Assembly (NCBI RefSeq): GCF_021233435.1
Contig: NZ_CP089468.1
Location: forward strand, 930,001 to 994,000
Direction: 5' to 3'
From: Halobacterium noricense
Lineage (GTDB): Archaea; Halobacteriota; Halobacteria; Halobacteriales; Halobacteriaceae
DNA: 64,000 nt
Positions 31,689-39,480 of this stretch are shown one piece after another. Within the stretch, counting starts at the first letter, position 1. Every line of letters starts with the position of its first letter. The position numbers and the translations under genes were made by a program. Below the pieces are notes generated by a model. It had not been told where the DNA came from. It saw only the letters and a list, made by a program, of their open reading frames with translations, and ran no database searches.

Positions 31689-33778
31689 GTGAGCCGGTCC
31701 AGACCACGTGCATGCGGTGTGCGGTCGGCTGCGGCCACCTGACCGACCGCGTGGACGCCGGCTACGGCATCGGGACGGTGCGCGGTGACGTCACTCACCC
31801 CGTCAACCGCGGGCTGGCGTGCTCGCGCGGCGTCGAGGAGACGAAATCCCCCGAGGGCACGTGGTTGACGCGCCCACTCGTACGGATGGACGGCGACCTC
31901 CAGCCGACGACGTGGGACGTGGCGCTCTCGCACATCGCCAACGAGTTCGGGGCAGCCCTCGACCGCGACCACGACAGCGTCGCCGTGCTCGGGAGCGGCC
32001 AGCAGACCAACGAGGCGGCGTACGCGCTCGGCAAACTCGCACGCGGCGGGTTCGGCACGCGCTACTACGACGCCAACACCACGCTCTGCATGGCGAGCGC
32101 GGTCACCGCCTACTACGACGCGTTCGGCAGCGACGCGCCGCCGTGCACGTACGACGACATCGAGGACGCGAAGACGCACGTCGTCTGGGGCGCGAACCCG
32201 GCGGTCGCCCACCCGGTGATGTTCCGCTGGATCTCCGAGAGCGCGACCGCCGACGACAGCGAACTCGTAGTCGTGGACCCGGTCGGCACGAAGACCGCCC
32301 AGGGAGCCGACGAACACGTCGCGCTCGAACCGGGGACGGACCTCGCGCTCGCGCGGGCCGTGCTCGCTCGCGTCGTCGAACGCGGCGACGTCGACGAGGA
32401 GTTCGTCGAGGAGGCGACGACGGGGTTCGAGGAGTTACGCGGCGACCTCCCGGACCCGAAGGCGGCAGCAGCGACTGCCGATGTCGATATGGAGACGGTG
32501 GACAAACTCGCTGACGCCTTCCAGGAGGAGACGCTCGTCTACTGGGGGATGGGCGTCAACCAGAGCACACAGGGGACGGAGACGGCGGGCGCGCTCGTGG
32601 ACCTCTGTCTCGCGACCGGGAACCTCGGTCCCGGTACCGGGCCGTTCTCGCTGACCGGGCAGGCGAATTCGATGGGCACGCGCGTGTGTTCCTCGAAGGG
32701 CTCGTGGCCGGGAATGCGGTCGTTCACGGACCCGGACGAGCGTCAGGTCGTCGCAGAGGCGTGGAACGTCCCGGTCGAACGGCTCCCCGACGACCCCGGA
32801 CCGGGGCCGGTCGGCCTCGTGAACGCCATCGACGACGGGCCGGTCGAGGTTGTCTGGACGGTCGCGACGAACCCCGCGGCGGGCCTGCCGGACGCCTCCG
32901 CAGCGCGCGAACACCTCGAAGACGCGTTCCTCGTCGCGCAGGACGCCTTCCACACCGAGACCACGGAACTCGCGGACGTCGTGTTGCCGGCGGCGACGTG
33001 GGGCGAGTCCTCGGGGACGGCGGTGAACATGGAGCGCCGCGTCTCCCGCATCCGGCCAGCGTCGGACCTCGTGCCGGACGTCCGCACCGACCTCGACATC
33101 ATCACGACCATCGGCGAGCTGCTCGTGCCCGGACTCCTCGGCGACCCCGACCCCCGGGACATCTTCGACGAACTCGCGGCGCTCACCGCGGGCACGCTGG
33201 CGGACCTCTCGGGCATCAGTTACGCGCGCCTCGACGACCAGCAAGCGGTCAGGTGGCCCGCGCCGGACGCCGTCTCGGAGGGCGGCTACCGCTACTACGA
33301 CGACGGCGATTGGTCGTTCCCGACGCCCTCCGGGAAAGCCCGGTTCTCCACGGGACGCCACGAGGGCCTCCCGGAGCCGACCAACGAGACGTACCCGCTG
33401 ACGCTGACGACCGCCCGCGAGGCGGACGGTTACAACACGGGCGTGCGCTCACGGGGCGAGGACGCGCCAGCGAACCCGCTCGCGCGAATCAACCCCGAGA
33501 CCATCGAAGCCGCCGACATCTCGGCGGACGCCGACGTCGCGGTCGTCGAATCTCGCCGCGCGAACGTCCCCGTCCGCGTGGAGGTCGACGATGCCGTGCC
33601 CACGGGCCTCGTCTGGCTGCCGATTCACCACCCGGAGACGAACGCGCTGACGCTCCCCGAGACCGACCCCCGCTCGGACGAGCCGAACTTCAAGCAGTGC
33701 GCGGTGCGCGTGCGGCCGGTCACCGACGAGGCGGTCGCGGGCACGCTTGGGGACGCGGAGGCGCCCGCCGACGACTGA
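31685..33778 (+). CDS. nasA: Assimilatory nitrate reductase, molybdopterin (bis-MGD) oxidoreductase
   Basis: A 697-residue molybdopterin oxidoreductase that reduces nitrate to nitrite in the cytoplasm. The N-terminal 4Fe-4S site is TCMRCAVGCGH with the fourth Cys in GLACSRGVEE. The Mo-binding core follows (SGQQTNEAAYALGKLAR; CMASAVTAYYDAFGSDAPP), and the C-terminal MopB-binding beta-barrel domain starts near residue 555. No signal peptide is present, as expected for an assimilatory enzyme. The GTG start overlaps the 32-aa ORF. Electrons probably come from ferredoxin; no NAD(P)H-binding module is fused. Confidence 0.92.
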   Translation: MSEPVQTTCMRCAVGCGHLTDRVDAGYGIGTVRGDVTHPVNRGLACSRGVEETKSPEGTWLTRPLVRMDGDLQPTTWDVALSHIANEFGAALDRDHDSVAVLGSGQQTNEAAYALGKLARGGFGTRYYDANTTLCMASAVTAYYDAFGSDAPPCTYDDIEDAKTHVVWGANPAVAHPVMFRWISESATADDSELVVVDPVGTKTAQGADEHVALEPGTDLALARAVLARVVERGDVDEEFVEEATTGFEELRGDLPDPKAAAATADVDMETVDKLADAFQEETLVYWGMGVNQSTQGTETAGALVDLCLATGNLGPGTGPFSLTGQANSMGTRVCSSKGSWPGMRSFTDPDERQVVAEAWNVPVERLPDDPGPGPVGLVNAIDDGPVEVVWTVATNPAAGLPDASAAREHLEDAFLVAQDAFHTETTELADVVLPAATWGESSGTAVNMERRVSRIRPASDLVPDVRTDLDIITTIGELLVPGLLGDPDPRDIFDELAALTAGTLADLSGISYARLDDQQAVRWPAPDAVSEGGYRYYDDGDWSFPTPSGKARFSTGRHEGLPEPTNETYPLTLTTAREADGYNTGVRSRGEDAPANPLARINPETIEAADISADADVAVVESRRANVPVRVEVDDAVPTGLVWLPIHHPETNALTLPETDPRSDEPNFKQCAVRVRPVTDEAVAGTLGDAEAPADD

Positions 33779-33838
33779 CGTTCCCGCGGGCTGGGAGCGT
33801 GGGCAATCTGCTTTTGGCAGCGCCGCGAACGCCACTCC

Positions 33839-34255
33839 ATGAACGAGGTTACGGAGACGCGGTACATCGCAGCGCCACCCGACGCCGTCCGGGACGCGAT
33901 GGCGGACGTGGAAGCGTTCGTCGAGTCCGCCGGGTTCGACGACGTGGCAGTCGACGGGGAGACGATTCGCGTGGCTAACCAAGTGGGTCTCGCGGAAATC
34001 GAACTGGAACTCGTCGCCGTCGAACGCGAGGGCGCGGACGTCGCCCACGAGCAACGCGACGGCATCTTCGAGGAGATGTGGACGACGTACACCGTCGAAC
34101 CACGCGCGGGCGGCGACGAGGCCGAAGTCACGGCGCACACAGAGTTCGCGCTCGACGTCCCGCTCGTCGGTGACGTCCTCGACGCGACGGTCATTAAGCG
34201 GCAGCGCCGCAAGGAACTGAACGCGCAACTGGACTGGCTAGAGGCAGAGGCCTAA
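33839..34255 (+). CDS. SRPBCC (START/Bet v1-like) family protein
   Basis: A 138-residue protein with the SRPBCC pattern: starting strand EVTETRYIAAPPDAVRDAM, helix ADVEAFVESAGF, central strands VANQVGLAEIELELVAVERE, and a C-terminal amphipathic helix ATVIKRQRRKELNAQLDWL. Such proteins bind lipids, polyketides or coenzymes. The substrate is unknown. It sits 60 nt after nasA but has its own start region, so the link to nitrate assimilation is unproved. Confidence 0.75.
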   Translation: MNEVTETRYIAAPPDAVRDAMADVEAFVESAGFDDVAVDGETIRVANQVGLAEIELELVAVEREGADVAHEQRDGIFEEMWTTYTVEPRAGGDEAEVTAHTEFALDVPLVGDVLDATVIKRQRRKELNAQLDWLEAEA

Positions 34256-34361
34256 CTTTCGTTCCCGACGCCGAACGAAGAACCCGCATTATCAACTACT
34301 GGGAACCCGGACGAACTCGTTCGGGACAACTTCCTCCGAGGGTGCGTCACGACGCTCCACT

Positions 34362-34511
34362 ATGTCGGGTGACGCGAACGACGGGAGCGCGCCGTGGCCC
34401 CAGCAACTGCTCGACAGCGAGTGGCTGCTGGCGGGCGCGGCCATCCTGTACTTCATGGTGTCGTACGTCCTGTGGGGTGTAATCGACATTTTCACCGTTC
34501 CCGCGGGGTGA
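34362..34511 (+). CDS. Small single-helix subunit of ba3-type terminal oxidase (CbaD-like)
   Basis: A 49-residue protein with one hydrophobic helix (WLLAGAAILYFMVSYVLWGV, residues 21-40) after a polar N terminus. It is 4 nt before the subunit II gene. Small one-helix proteins of this kind are subunits of the ba3-type oxidases of Natronomonas and Thermus, where the helix completes the subunit II membrane part. The identity is inferred from position, size and topology. Confidence 0.7.
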   Translation: MSGDANDGSAPWPQQLLDSEWLLAGAAILYFMVSYVLWGVIDIFTVPAG

Positions 34512-34515
34512 CACG

Positions 34516-35493
34516 ATGGGCAACGACGACCACTCCCCGCTGGAGTCGCCGGAGGGCCACTGGTGGAACCAGTCAGTCAACCGCCGGGAGTCCATCTGGC
34601 TGGGCGTCTCGGGCGCGTGGGCGGTGTCGATGTTCGGCTGGATGCTCGGCTGGACGCAGGTCGGCGAACAGAACCAGACCGGGCAGACCTACGAGGTGAG
34701 CACGGAGCGCTTCCGGCAGAAGGTCCAGTCGTTCAAGGAGGCGGCGGGCACGCTGGAAGTCGACGGCGAGGAACTGCTCGTGCCGGACGGCAACGACGTC
34801 TACGTCGGCGCGCTCCAGTGGGCGTGGGACGGCCTCCCGGTCGTCCTGCGACCGGGCGAGACGTACAAGTTCCACCTCGGCTCCTACGACGTCCAGCACG
34901 GCTTCGGGGTACGCCCGGAAGGGAACCTCAGCAAGCAGATTTCACTCCAGATTCTCCCGGGCTACGAGTGGGTCGTGGAGATGTCCTTCGACGAGACGGG
35001 CACCTACCACGTCGTCTGCAACGAGTTCTGCGGTGTCGGCCACCGCTCGATGCACGGGACGTTCGTCGTGCAGGACCACGAGCCCGTCGAGACCGGCAGC
35101 GGCGGCAGCGAGACCTCGAACGCTGCCTACGACGGCTGGTTCACGAGCGACGCGCGCGGCGGCGCGACAGATTTCGACGGCGAGCCGACCGACGCCACCG
35201 ACCAGAGCGAGGTCACCGTCGAGGTCGGGGCAGACGACAACGGCGGGCCGTACGCGTTCGCGCCGACGGCGGTCCAGGTGTCGTCGGGGACGATGGTGAC
35301 CTTCGAGTGGGTGTCGGACAACCACAACGTCCTCGTGGAGTCCCAGCCCGACGGCGCGGGCTGGCAGGGCGTCGAGTCCTTCGAAAACGAGGGGTACAGT
35401 GAGTCGTTCACGTTCGACGAGCAGGGCGTCTACGAGTACTACTGCGAGCCCCACGTCGCCATGGGGATGAAGGGCGTCGTGGAGGTGGTCTGA
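34516..35493 (+). CDS. Terminal oxidase subunit II fused to a halocyanin-like blue-copper domain
   Basis: A 325-residue protein. One membrane helix (about 25-47) precedes the CuA domain: the first His is in YDVQHGFGV, and CNEFCGVGHRSM (about 169-180) supplies the two Cys, His and Met ligands. After a Gly/Ser linker (about 195-230) a second cupredoxin follows with type-1 copper ligands His in DNHNVLV and Cys/His/Met in YYCEPHVAMGMKG. This second domain resembles halocyanin, the haloarchaeal mobile electron carrier, so the electron donor seems tethered to the CuA acceptor. It is followed 1 nt later by the subunit I gene. Confidence 0.88.
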   Translation: MGNDDHSPLESPEGHWWNQSVNRRESIWLGVSGAWAVSMFGWMLGWTQVGEQNQTGQTYEVSTERFRQKVQSFKEAAGTLEVDGEELLVPDGNDVYVGALQWAWDGLPVVLRPGETYKFHLGSYDVQHGFGVRPEGNLSKQISLQILPGYEWVVEMSFDETGTYHVVCNEFCGVGHRSMHGTFVVQDHEPVETGSGGSETSNAAYDGWFTSDARGGATDFDGEPTDATDQSEVTVEVGADDNGGPYAFAPTAVQVSSGTMVTFEWVSDNHNVLVESQPDGAGWQGVESFENEGYSESFTFDEQGVYEYYCEPHVAMGMKGVVEVV

Positions 35494-35494
35494 G

Positions 35495-37204
35495 ATGTTC
35501 GGCTTGAGCACGTTCGACTACGACGAGGACGGCTTCCGGGAGTGCGGCGTCACGGGGCTGACGGTCCACAAGTCTGCCGAGGACCTCGTGAAACTGTTCG
35601 GCGTGACCGCCATCGTCTCGCTGGCGGTCGGCGGCGCGTTCGCGCTCACGGTCGCGCTCACGCGCTGGGAGGCCATCGGCTTCCTCGATCCCGGGCAGTA
35701 CTACCGGTTCACGAGCCTGCACGCGTGGTTCATGATTCTGTTCTGGATGGTGTTCATGGAAATCGCCATCCTCTACGTCGGCGGGCCGTTCGTCCTCGGC
35801 CGCAAGCTCTCACTGCCGCGATTGGGCTGGGCGGGCTACGGCATCATGCTGACCGGCGGCGCGCTCGCCGTCTTCAGCATCGCGACCTACGACCTCCCAA
35901 ACCAGGCGCCGTTCTACACGTCGTACGTCCCGTTGCCGTCGCCCGCGCCGTACTTCGCGGGCGCCGTGCTCTTCCTGCTCGGCGCGCTCGTCGCCGCCGT
36001 CCCGTTCTTCGTGACGCTGTGGCACGAGAAGCGCGAGCACCCCAGCAAGACGCTGCCGCTCATCACGTTCGGCGCGTTCATCACGGGCGTCATCGCCCTC
36101 GAAGCGCTCGTCGGCGGCATCACCGCGCTCACGCCCGCGTTCCTCTGGCGCATCGGCTTCCTCGAACACCTCGACGCGGCGTGGTACCGACAGATGTTCT
36201 GGACCATCGGCCACGGCAGCCAGCAAATCAACCTGCTGGCGATGATTACGGTCTGGTACTTCATGACCCACGTCATCGGCGGCGCCGAGGTCGCCTCCGA
36301 GAAGATCTCCCGCATCGCGTTCGTGCTCTACCTCTTCTTCATCAACCTCGGCGCCGCCCACCACCTGATGTCCGACCCCGCGCTGTCGTCGTCGTGGCGC
36401 ATGTGGAACACCTCCTACGCCGCCTACGGCGCGGTCGTCGCGTCGATGATTCACGCGTTCGCCATCCCCGCGGGCCTCGAAGCCGGCCGCCGGCGGAAGG
36501 GCGCGGGCGGCGGCCTGTTCGGCTGGCTGTGGTCCGCGCCGTGGAAGGACCCCGGGTTCTCCTCGACGATTCTCTCCATCATCCTGTTCGGGTTCCTCGG
36601 CGGCATCACGGGCGTGATGATGGGGCAGATGCAGCTCAACATGAGCTGGCACAACAACCTCGCCGTCCCCGGCCACTTCCACGCCACCGTCGTCACCGGC
36701 ACCACGCTGGCGTTCATGGGGCTGGCGTACTACGTGCTCCGGCTGGTGTTCGGCCGCGACTGGTTCGCCAGCCGGCTCGCCTCGATACAGCCGTTCTTCT
36801 ACGGCGGCGCGATGGCCGTCGTCTGCCTGATGATGATGTACCTCGGCCTCCTGTTCGGCGTGCCGCGCCGCCACCCCTCCGTGATGGACATCCCCGGGAC
36901 GGCGTTCGACTTCTCGCCGTCGGAGCCGTTCTTCGTGGTGTTCGGCATCGCGGCCATTCTCTCTGTCGTCGGCGGCGCGCTGTTCGTCGTCGTCGCCGTC
37001 GGCACGCTGCTCGCCGGCGGCACGTTCACGCCACCAATCGTTGAGGACCGCGCCATCTCGCCAGTCAGCGGGGACGCCGCGCCGCCACACGAGCAGAGCA
37101 TGCGCGGGACGTTCGTGCTCGTGCTCGTGTTCTTCGCGGTGTTCGTCGTGCTGTACGCGCTGAACTGGTTCCTGCTCTCGCAGGTCTGGGAAATCGGGGC
37201 CTGA
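35495..37204 (+). CDS. ba3-type terminal oxidase subunit I (heme-copper oxidase, B family)
   Basis: A 569-residue integral membrane protein with about 13 hydrophobic helices. It binds the low-spin heme and the heme a3-CuB centre and pumps protons while reducing oxygen. Conserved parts: FTSLHAWFMILFWMVFMEIA (low-spin heme His in LHAW), WTIGHGSQQINLLAMITVWYF (CuB His region), HHLMSDPALS, and MSWHNNLAVPGHFHATVVTG (heme His pair). The B-family (ba3) assignment follows from the short subunit II with CuA, the 49-aa subunit and the absence of the A-family K-channel motifs. The stop precedes a TATA-like box. Confidence 0.9.
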   Translation: MFGLSTFDYDEDGFRECGVTGLTVHKSAEDLVKLFGVTAIVSLAVGGAFALTVALTRWEAIGFLDPGQYYRFTSLHAWFMILFWMVFMEIAILYVGGPFVLGRKLSLPRLGWAGYGIMLTGGALAVFSIATYDLPNQAPFYTSYVPLPSPAPYFAGAVLFLLGALVAAVPFFVTLWHEKREHPSKTLPLITFGAFITGVIALEALVGGITALTPAFLWRIGFLEHLDAAWYRQMFWTIGHGSQQINLLAMITVWYFMTHVIGGAEVASEKISRIAFVLYLFFINLGAAHHLMSDPALSSSWRMWNTSYAAYGAVVASMIHAFAIPAGLEAGRRRKGAGGGLFGWLWSAPWKDPGFSSTILSIILFGFLGGITGVMMGQMQLNMSWHNNLAVPGHFHATVVTGTTLAFMGLAYYVLRLVFGRDWFASRLASIQPFFYGGAMAVVCLMMMYLGLLFGVPRRHPSVMDIPGTAFDFSPSEPFFVVFGIAAILSVVGGALFVVVAVGTLLAGGTFTPPIVEDRAISPVSGDAAPPHEQSMRGTFVLVLVFFAVFVVLYALNWFLLSQVWEIGA

Positions 37205-37212
37205 CCGCGCGC

Positions 37213-37220
37213 AAATATAT
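37213..37220 (+). promoter_or_regulatory. Putative TATA box before the oxidase-associated membrane protein
   Basis: AAATATAT lies 54 nt before the GTG start at 37275, just after the subunit I stop. It may give the membrane-protein gene its own promoter. The 11-nt string TTCGGGACAAC that follows also occurs upstream of the oxidase operon at 34320. Confidence 0.4.
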
Positions 37221-37274
37221 TCGGGACAACCCCCACCGGCCGCGACCGCCAACCACGACACAGGGTGATGCGCC

Positions 37275-37991
37275 GTGGCTAATCCGACCGAGACGTCGCC
37301 GTCCGCGCTCGCCGTCGTCACCAGCGCCGTCCGCAACGGCTGGCGGACCGCCAAGACCGTCTACTACGCGAATTCGGTGAGTTGGCGGGTGTTGAAGAGC
37401 GGCGCGCTCCTCTTCCTCGGGTTCTTCCTGTGGGCGGGGTCGAACGTCCTCCAGTCGTACGTCGGCTGGCGCGTCCTCGACTACACGATGGCGTACGGGT
37501 TCGTCGTGCTGGTCTACGGGCCGGCCCATCACCTCGTCGTGATTCCGCTGGCGTTGCGCTGGCGGCGGTCGTCGGGGCTGCGCCAGCGCGTCGGGAAGCG
37601 CTTGCCGACAGCGATGCTGGCGGTGTTCCTCGCGGTCGTCCTGATTTCGGGGACGTTCCCGGCGGGTGCGATGACCGTGGGCTTCGGGGCGGCAATCGGG
37701 ACGTCCGACAGCGCGACGGCCGCCCAGCCGGAGTTGGCGTGTACGACGGAGTCTGGCGGCGAAACCGTCGCCTGCGAGGTCACGAACGCCGAGCGCGTGG
37801 ACCGCGTGGTCGTCACGAGCGCGGGCGACCAGTTGCTCGCGGTCGACGACCCGCCGTACGAGTTCACCGTCGAGGCGGCGAATGTCGAGTCGACGATGGA
37901 CCGCGAGCAGTTCCGCGTCCACCTCTACGACGAGAACGGGAACCTCGTGCGGCAGTACACGCGCCGGCTCTCGACTATCGGGCTGAACTAG
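37275..37991 (+). CDS. Oxidase-linked membrane protein with C-terminal extracytoplasmic domain
   Basis: A 238-residue protein starting at GTG 37275. Three hydrophobic helices are visible (about 40-62, 70-92, 112-130), and a pair of His in GPAHHLVVIPLALRW lies at the end of helix 2. Residues about 140-238 form a beta-type soluble domain (ACTTESGGETVACEVTNAER), probably outside the cell, with two Cys that could pair. Haloarchaeal ba3 oxidase loci carry additional membrane subunits or assembly factors at this place (cbaE-like). The exact function is not known. Confidence 0.6.
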   Translation: MANPTETSPSALAVVTSAVRNGWRTAKTVYYANSVSWRVLKSGALLFLGFFLWAGSNVLQSYVGWRVLDYTMAYGFVVLVYGPAHHLVVIPLALRWRRSSGLRQRVGKRLPTAMLAVFLAVVLISGTFPAGAMTVGFGAAIGTSDSATAAQPELACTTESGGETVACEVTNAERVDRVVVTSAGDQLLAVDDPPYEFTVEAANVESTMDREQFRVHLYDENGNLVRQYTRRLSTIGLN

Positions 37992-38920
37992 TCCGCAGGC
38001 TGGGACGGCGCGCCGTCGGCGAATCGCCGGAGTTCGGTTCTGATGGCGCGCCACTTCGCGGCGAGGAAGCCCGCGAGGATGAATACGAAGCCGGTCGCGG
38101 TGGTTACGGTCACTTCCTGGCCGAGGACGAGCCAGCCCGCCAGCGCCGCGAACACCGGAATCACGTACTCGATGAAGCTCATCTCGATGGGGCCGAGGTC
38201 GTCCAGGAGCGTGAAGTACAGCAGGAAGCCGCCGGCACCGGCGACGGCGGCGAGGTACGCGATAGCGCCCAGCGCGGCGGGCGTCCACGTCGCGGCCGCG
38301 AACGACTGGCTGGGGAGCGCGAGCACGGCGACGTGGAGGACGAGCGCGCCGACGGCCATCATCCACGCCTGTGTCGCGAGGAACGGCAGCGACGGATTTC
38401 GGCTGTGCGTGAGGACGGCCGCGAGCGCGAACGCGAGTGCGGAGGCGAGCACGAGCGCGACGCCGAGCACGCCGTCGGCAAGGTTCGCGGGGTCGGGATT
38501 CGCGATGACGACGACGCCGGCGAACCCGAGCACGACGCCCAGCGCGGTCGCCGCGGTGAACTCCTCGTCGGTGGAGACCAGACGGGTGAGCGCGGGCGTC
38601 ACGACCGGGATGAGCCCGAGGAGGACGGCGGCGACGCCGCCGGCGACGTACTGCTGGCCGGCGAACAGGAACGCGTGATGGACGCCAATCGTGAGCGCGC
38701 CGCCGACGAGCACGTAGACGTAGTCGTCGCGAGTGCGCGGGCGGACCTCGGTGCCGGAGACGAGGACAGCGGCGAACAACAGCGCGGCGGCGACGTCGAA
38801 ACGGACGGCCGCGAACGGTACAGCCGGGAGGTCAGCGAGGCCGACATCCGTCGCCATGAACGCCGTCCCCCAGATGGCGGCCAGCAGCAAGTACTTGCCC
38901 GTGGTCCGGTAGCGACCCAT
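37988..38920 (-). CDS. EamA/DMT-superfamily transporter
   Basis: A 310-residue membrane protein with about 10 helices and the internal two-fold EamA repeat (about residues 8-140 and 155-290). Each repeat has the family-typical pattern: LLLAAIWGTAFMATDVGL at the start and IEYVIPVFAALAGWLVLGQE in the second copy. Substrates in this family range from amino acids to nucleotide derivatives; none can be assigned. It converges with the oxidase-linked gene (4-nt overlap of ends). Its 5' end lies 29 nt from the kynureninase fragment. Confidence 0.85.
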   Translation of the reverse strand: MGRYRTTGKYLLLAAIWGTAFMATDVGLADLPAVPFAAVRFDVAAALLFAAVLVSGTEVRPRTRDDYVYVLVGGALTIGVHHAFLFAGQQYVAGGVAAVLLGLIPVVTPALTRLVSTDEEFTAATALGVVLGFAGVVVIANPDPANLADGVLGVALVLASALAFALAAVLTHSRNPSLPFLATQAWMMAVGALVLHVAVLALPSQSFAAATWTPAALGAIAYLAAVAGAGGFLLYFTLLDDLGPIEMSFIEYVIPVFAALAGWLVLGQEVTVTTATGFVFILAGFLAAKWRAIRTELRRFADGAPSQPAD

Positions 38921-38949
38921 TCACGAGGAGGTCGCCGCCCGACGGGGAT

Positions 38950-39477
38950 ATGTGCGTCGAACCGGGCGGATCACCCGAGCGCTCGAACGCGCGCTGCGAC
39001 CGAGAGCTGGTGCCACTCCGGGACGCCGACGAGACGCAGTTCGACCCCGCCCGGGGCGCTGCTGCGTTCCAAATCGGGACCGTGCCCGTCTTCGCCGCCG
39101 CGCCGCTGTTCGGGACGCTCGACGTCACCGAGGCTGCGGGCATCGATTCGCTGCGCGAGCGCTCCGTGGAATTGACGCACTACCTCGTCGGGCTCGTGGA
39201 CGAACGGGTCCCCGAGTGTGAAATTGGGACGCCCCGCGGGGCCGAGCGCCGCGGCGGCCACGTCGCCGTCGAACACCCCGACGCCGGAAAACTCAGCCGC
39301 GCGCTCCGCGACCGGGGCATCGTCGTGGACTTCCGCCCGCCGAACGTCGTCCGCGTCGCACCCTCCCCGTACTTCGTCGGCTTCGAGGACGTCTGGCTCG
39401 CCGTCGACGAACTCCGCGAAATTCTGGACGCGGACGCCCACCACGCGTACGGCGAGAGCGACGAACAGGTGACCTGA
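38950..39477 (+). pseudogene. C-terminal fragment of kynureninase
   Basis: From about 39025 the frame encodes the C-terminal third of kynureninase: FDPARGAAAFQIGTVPVFAA, then AGIDSLRERSVELTHYLVGL, RRGGHVAVEHPDAG and RGIVVDFRPPNVVRVAPSP. These match the substrate-binding small domain. The PLP-binding large domain with its Lys, normally about 240 residues, is missing and not found in another frame upstream, where the EamA transporter gene begins within 30 nt. So this is probably a deletion remnant without activity, although the remaining frame is still open (175 codons). Confidence 0.8.
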
Positions 39478-39480
39478 CGC

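Noticed and set aside
34320-37230. Shared 11-nt string TTCGGGACAAC before the oxidase operon and before the membrane protein gene
   Set aside because: Many exact 11-nt repeats are expected by chance in 64 kb, and the positions relative to the TATA elements differ.
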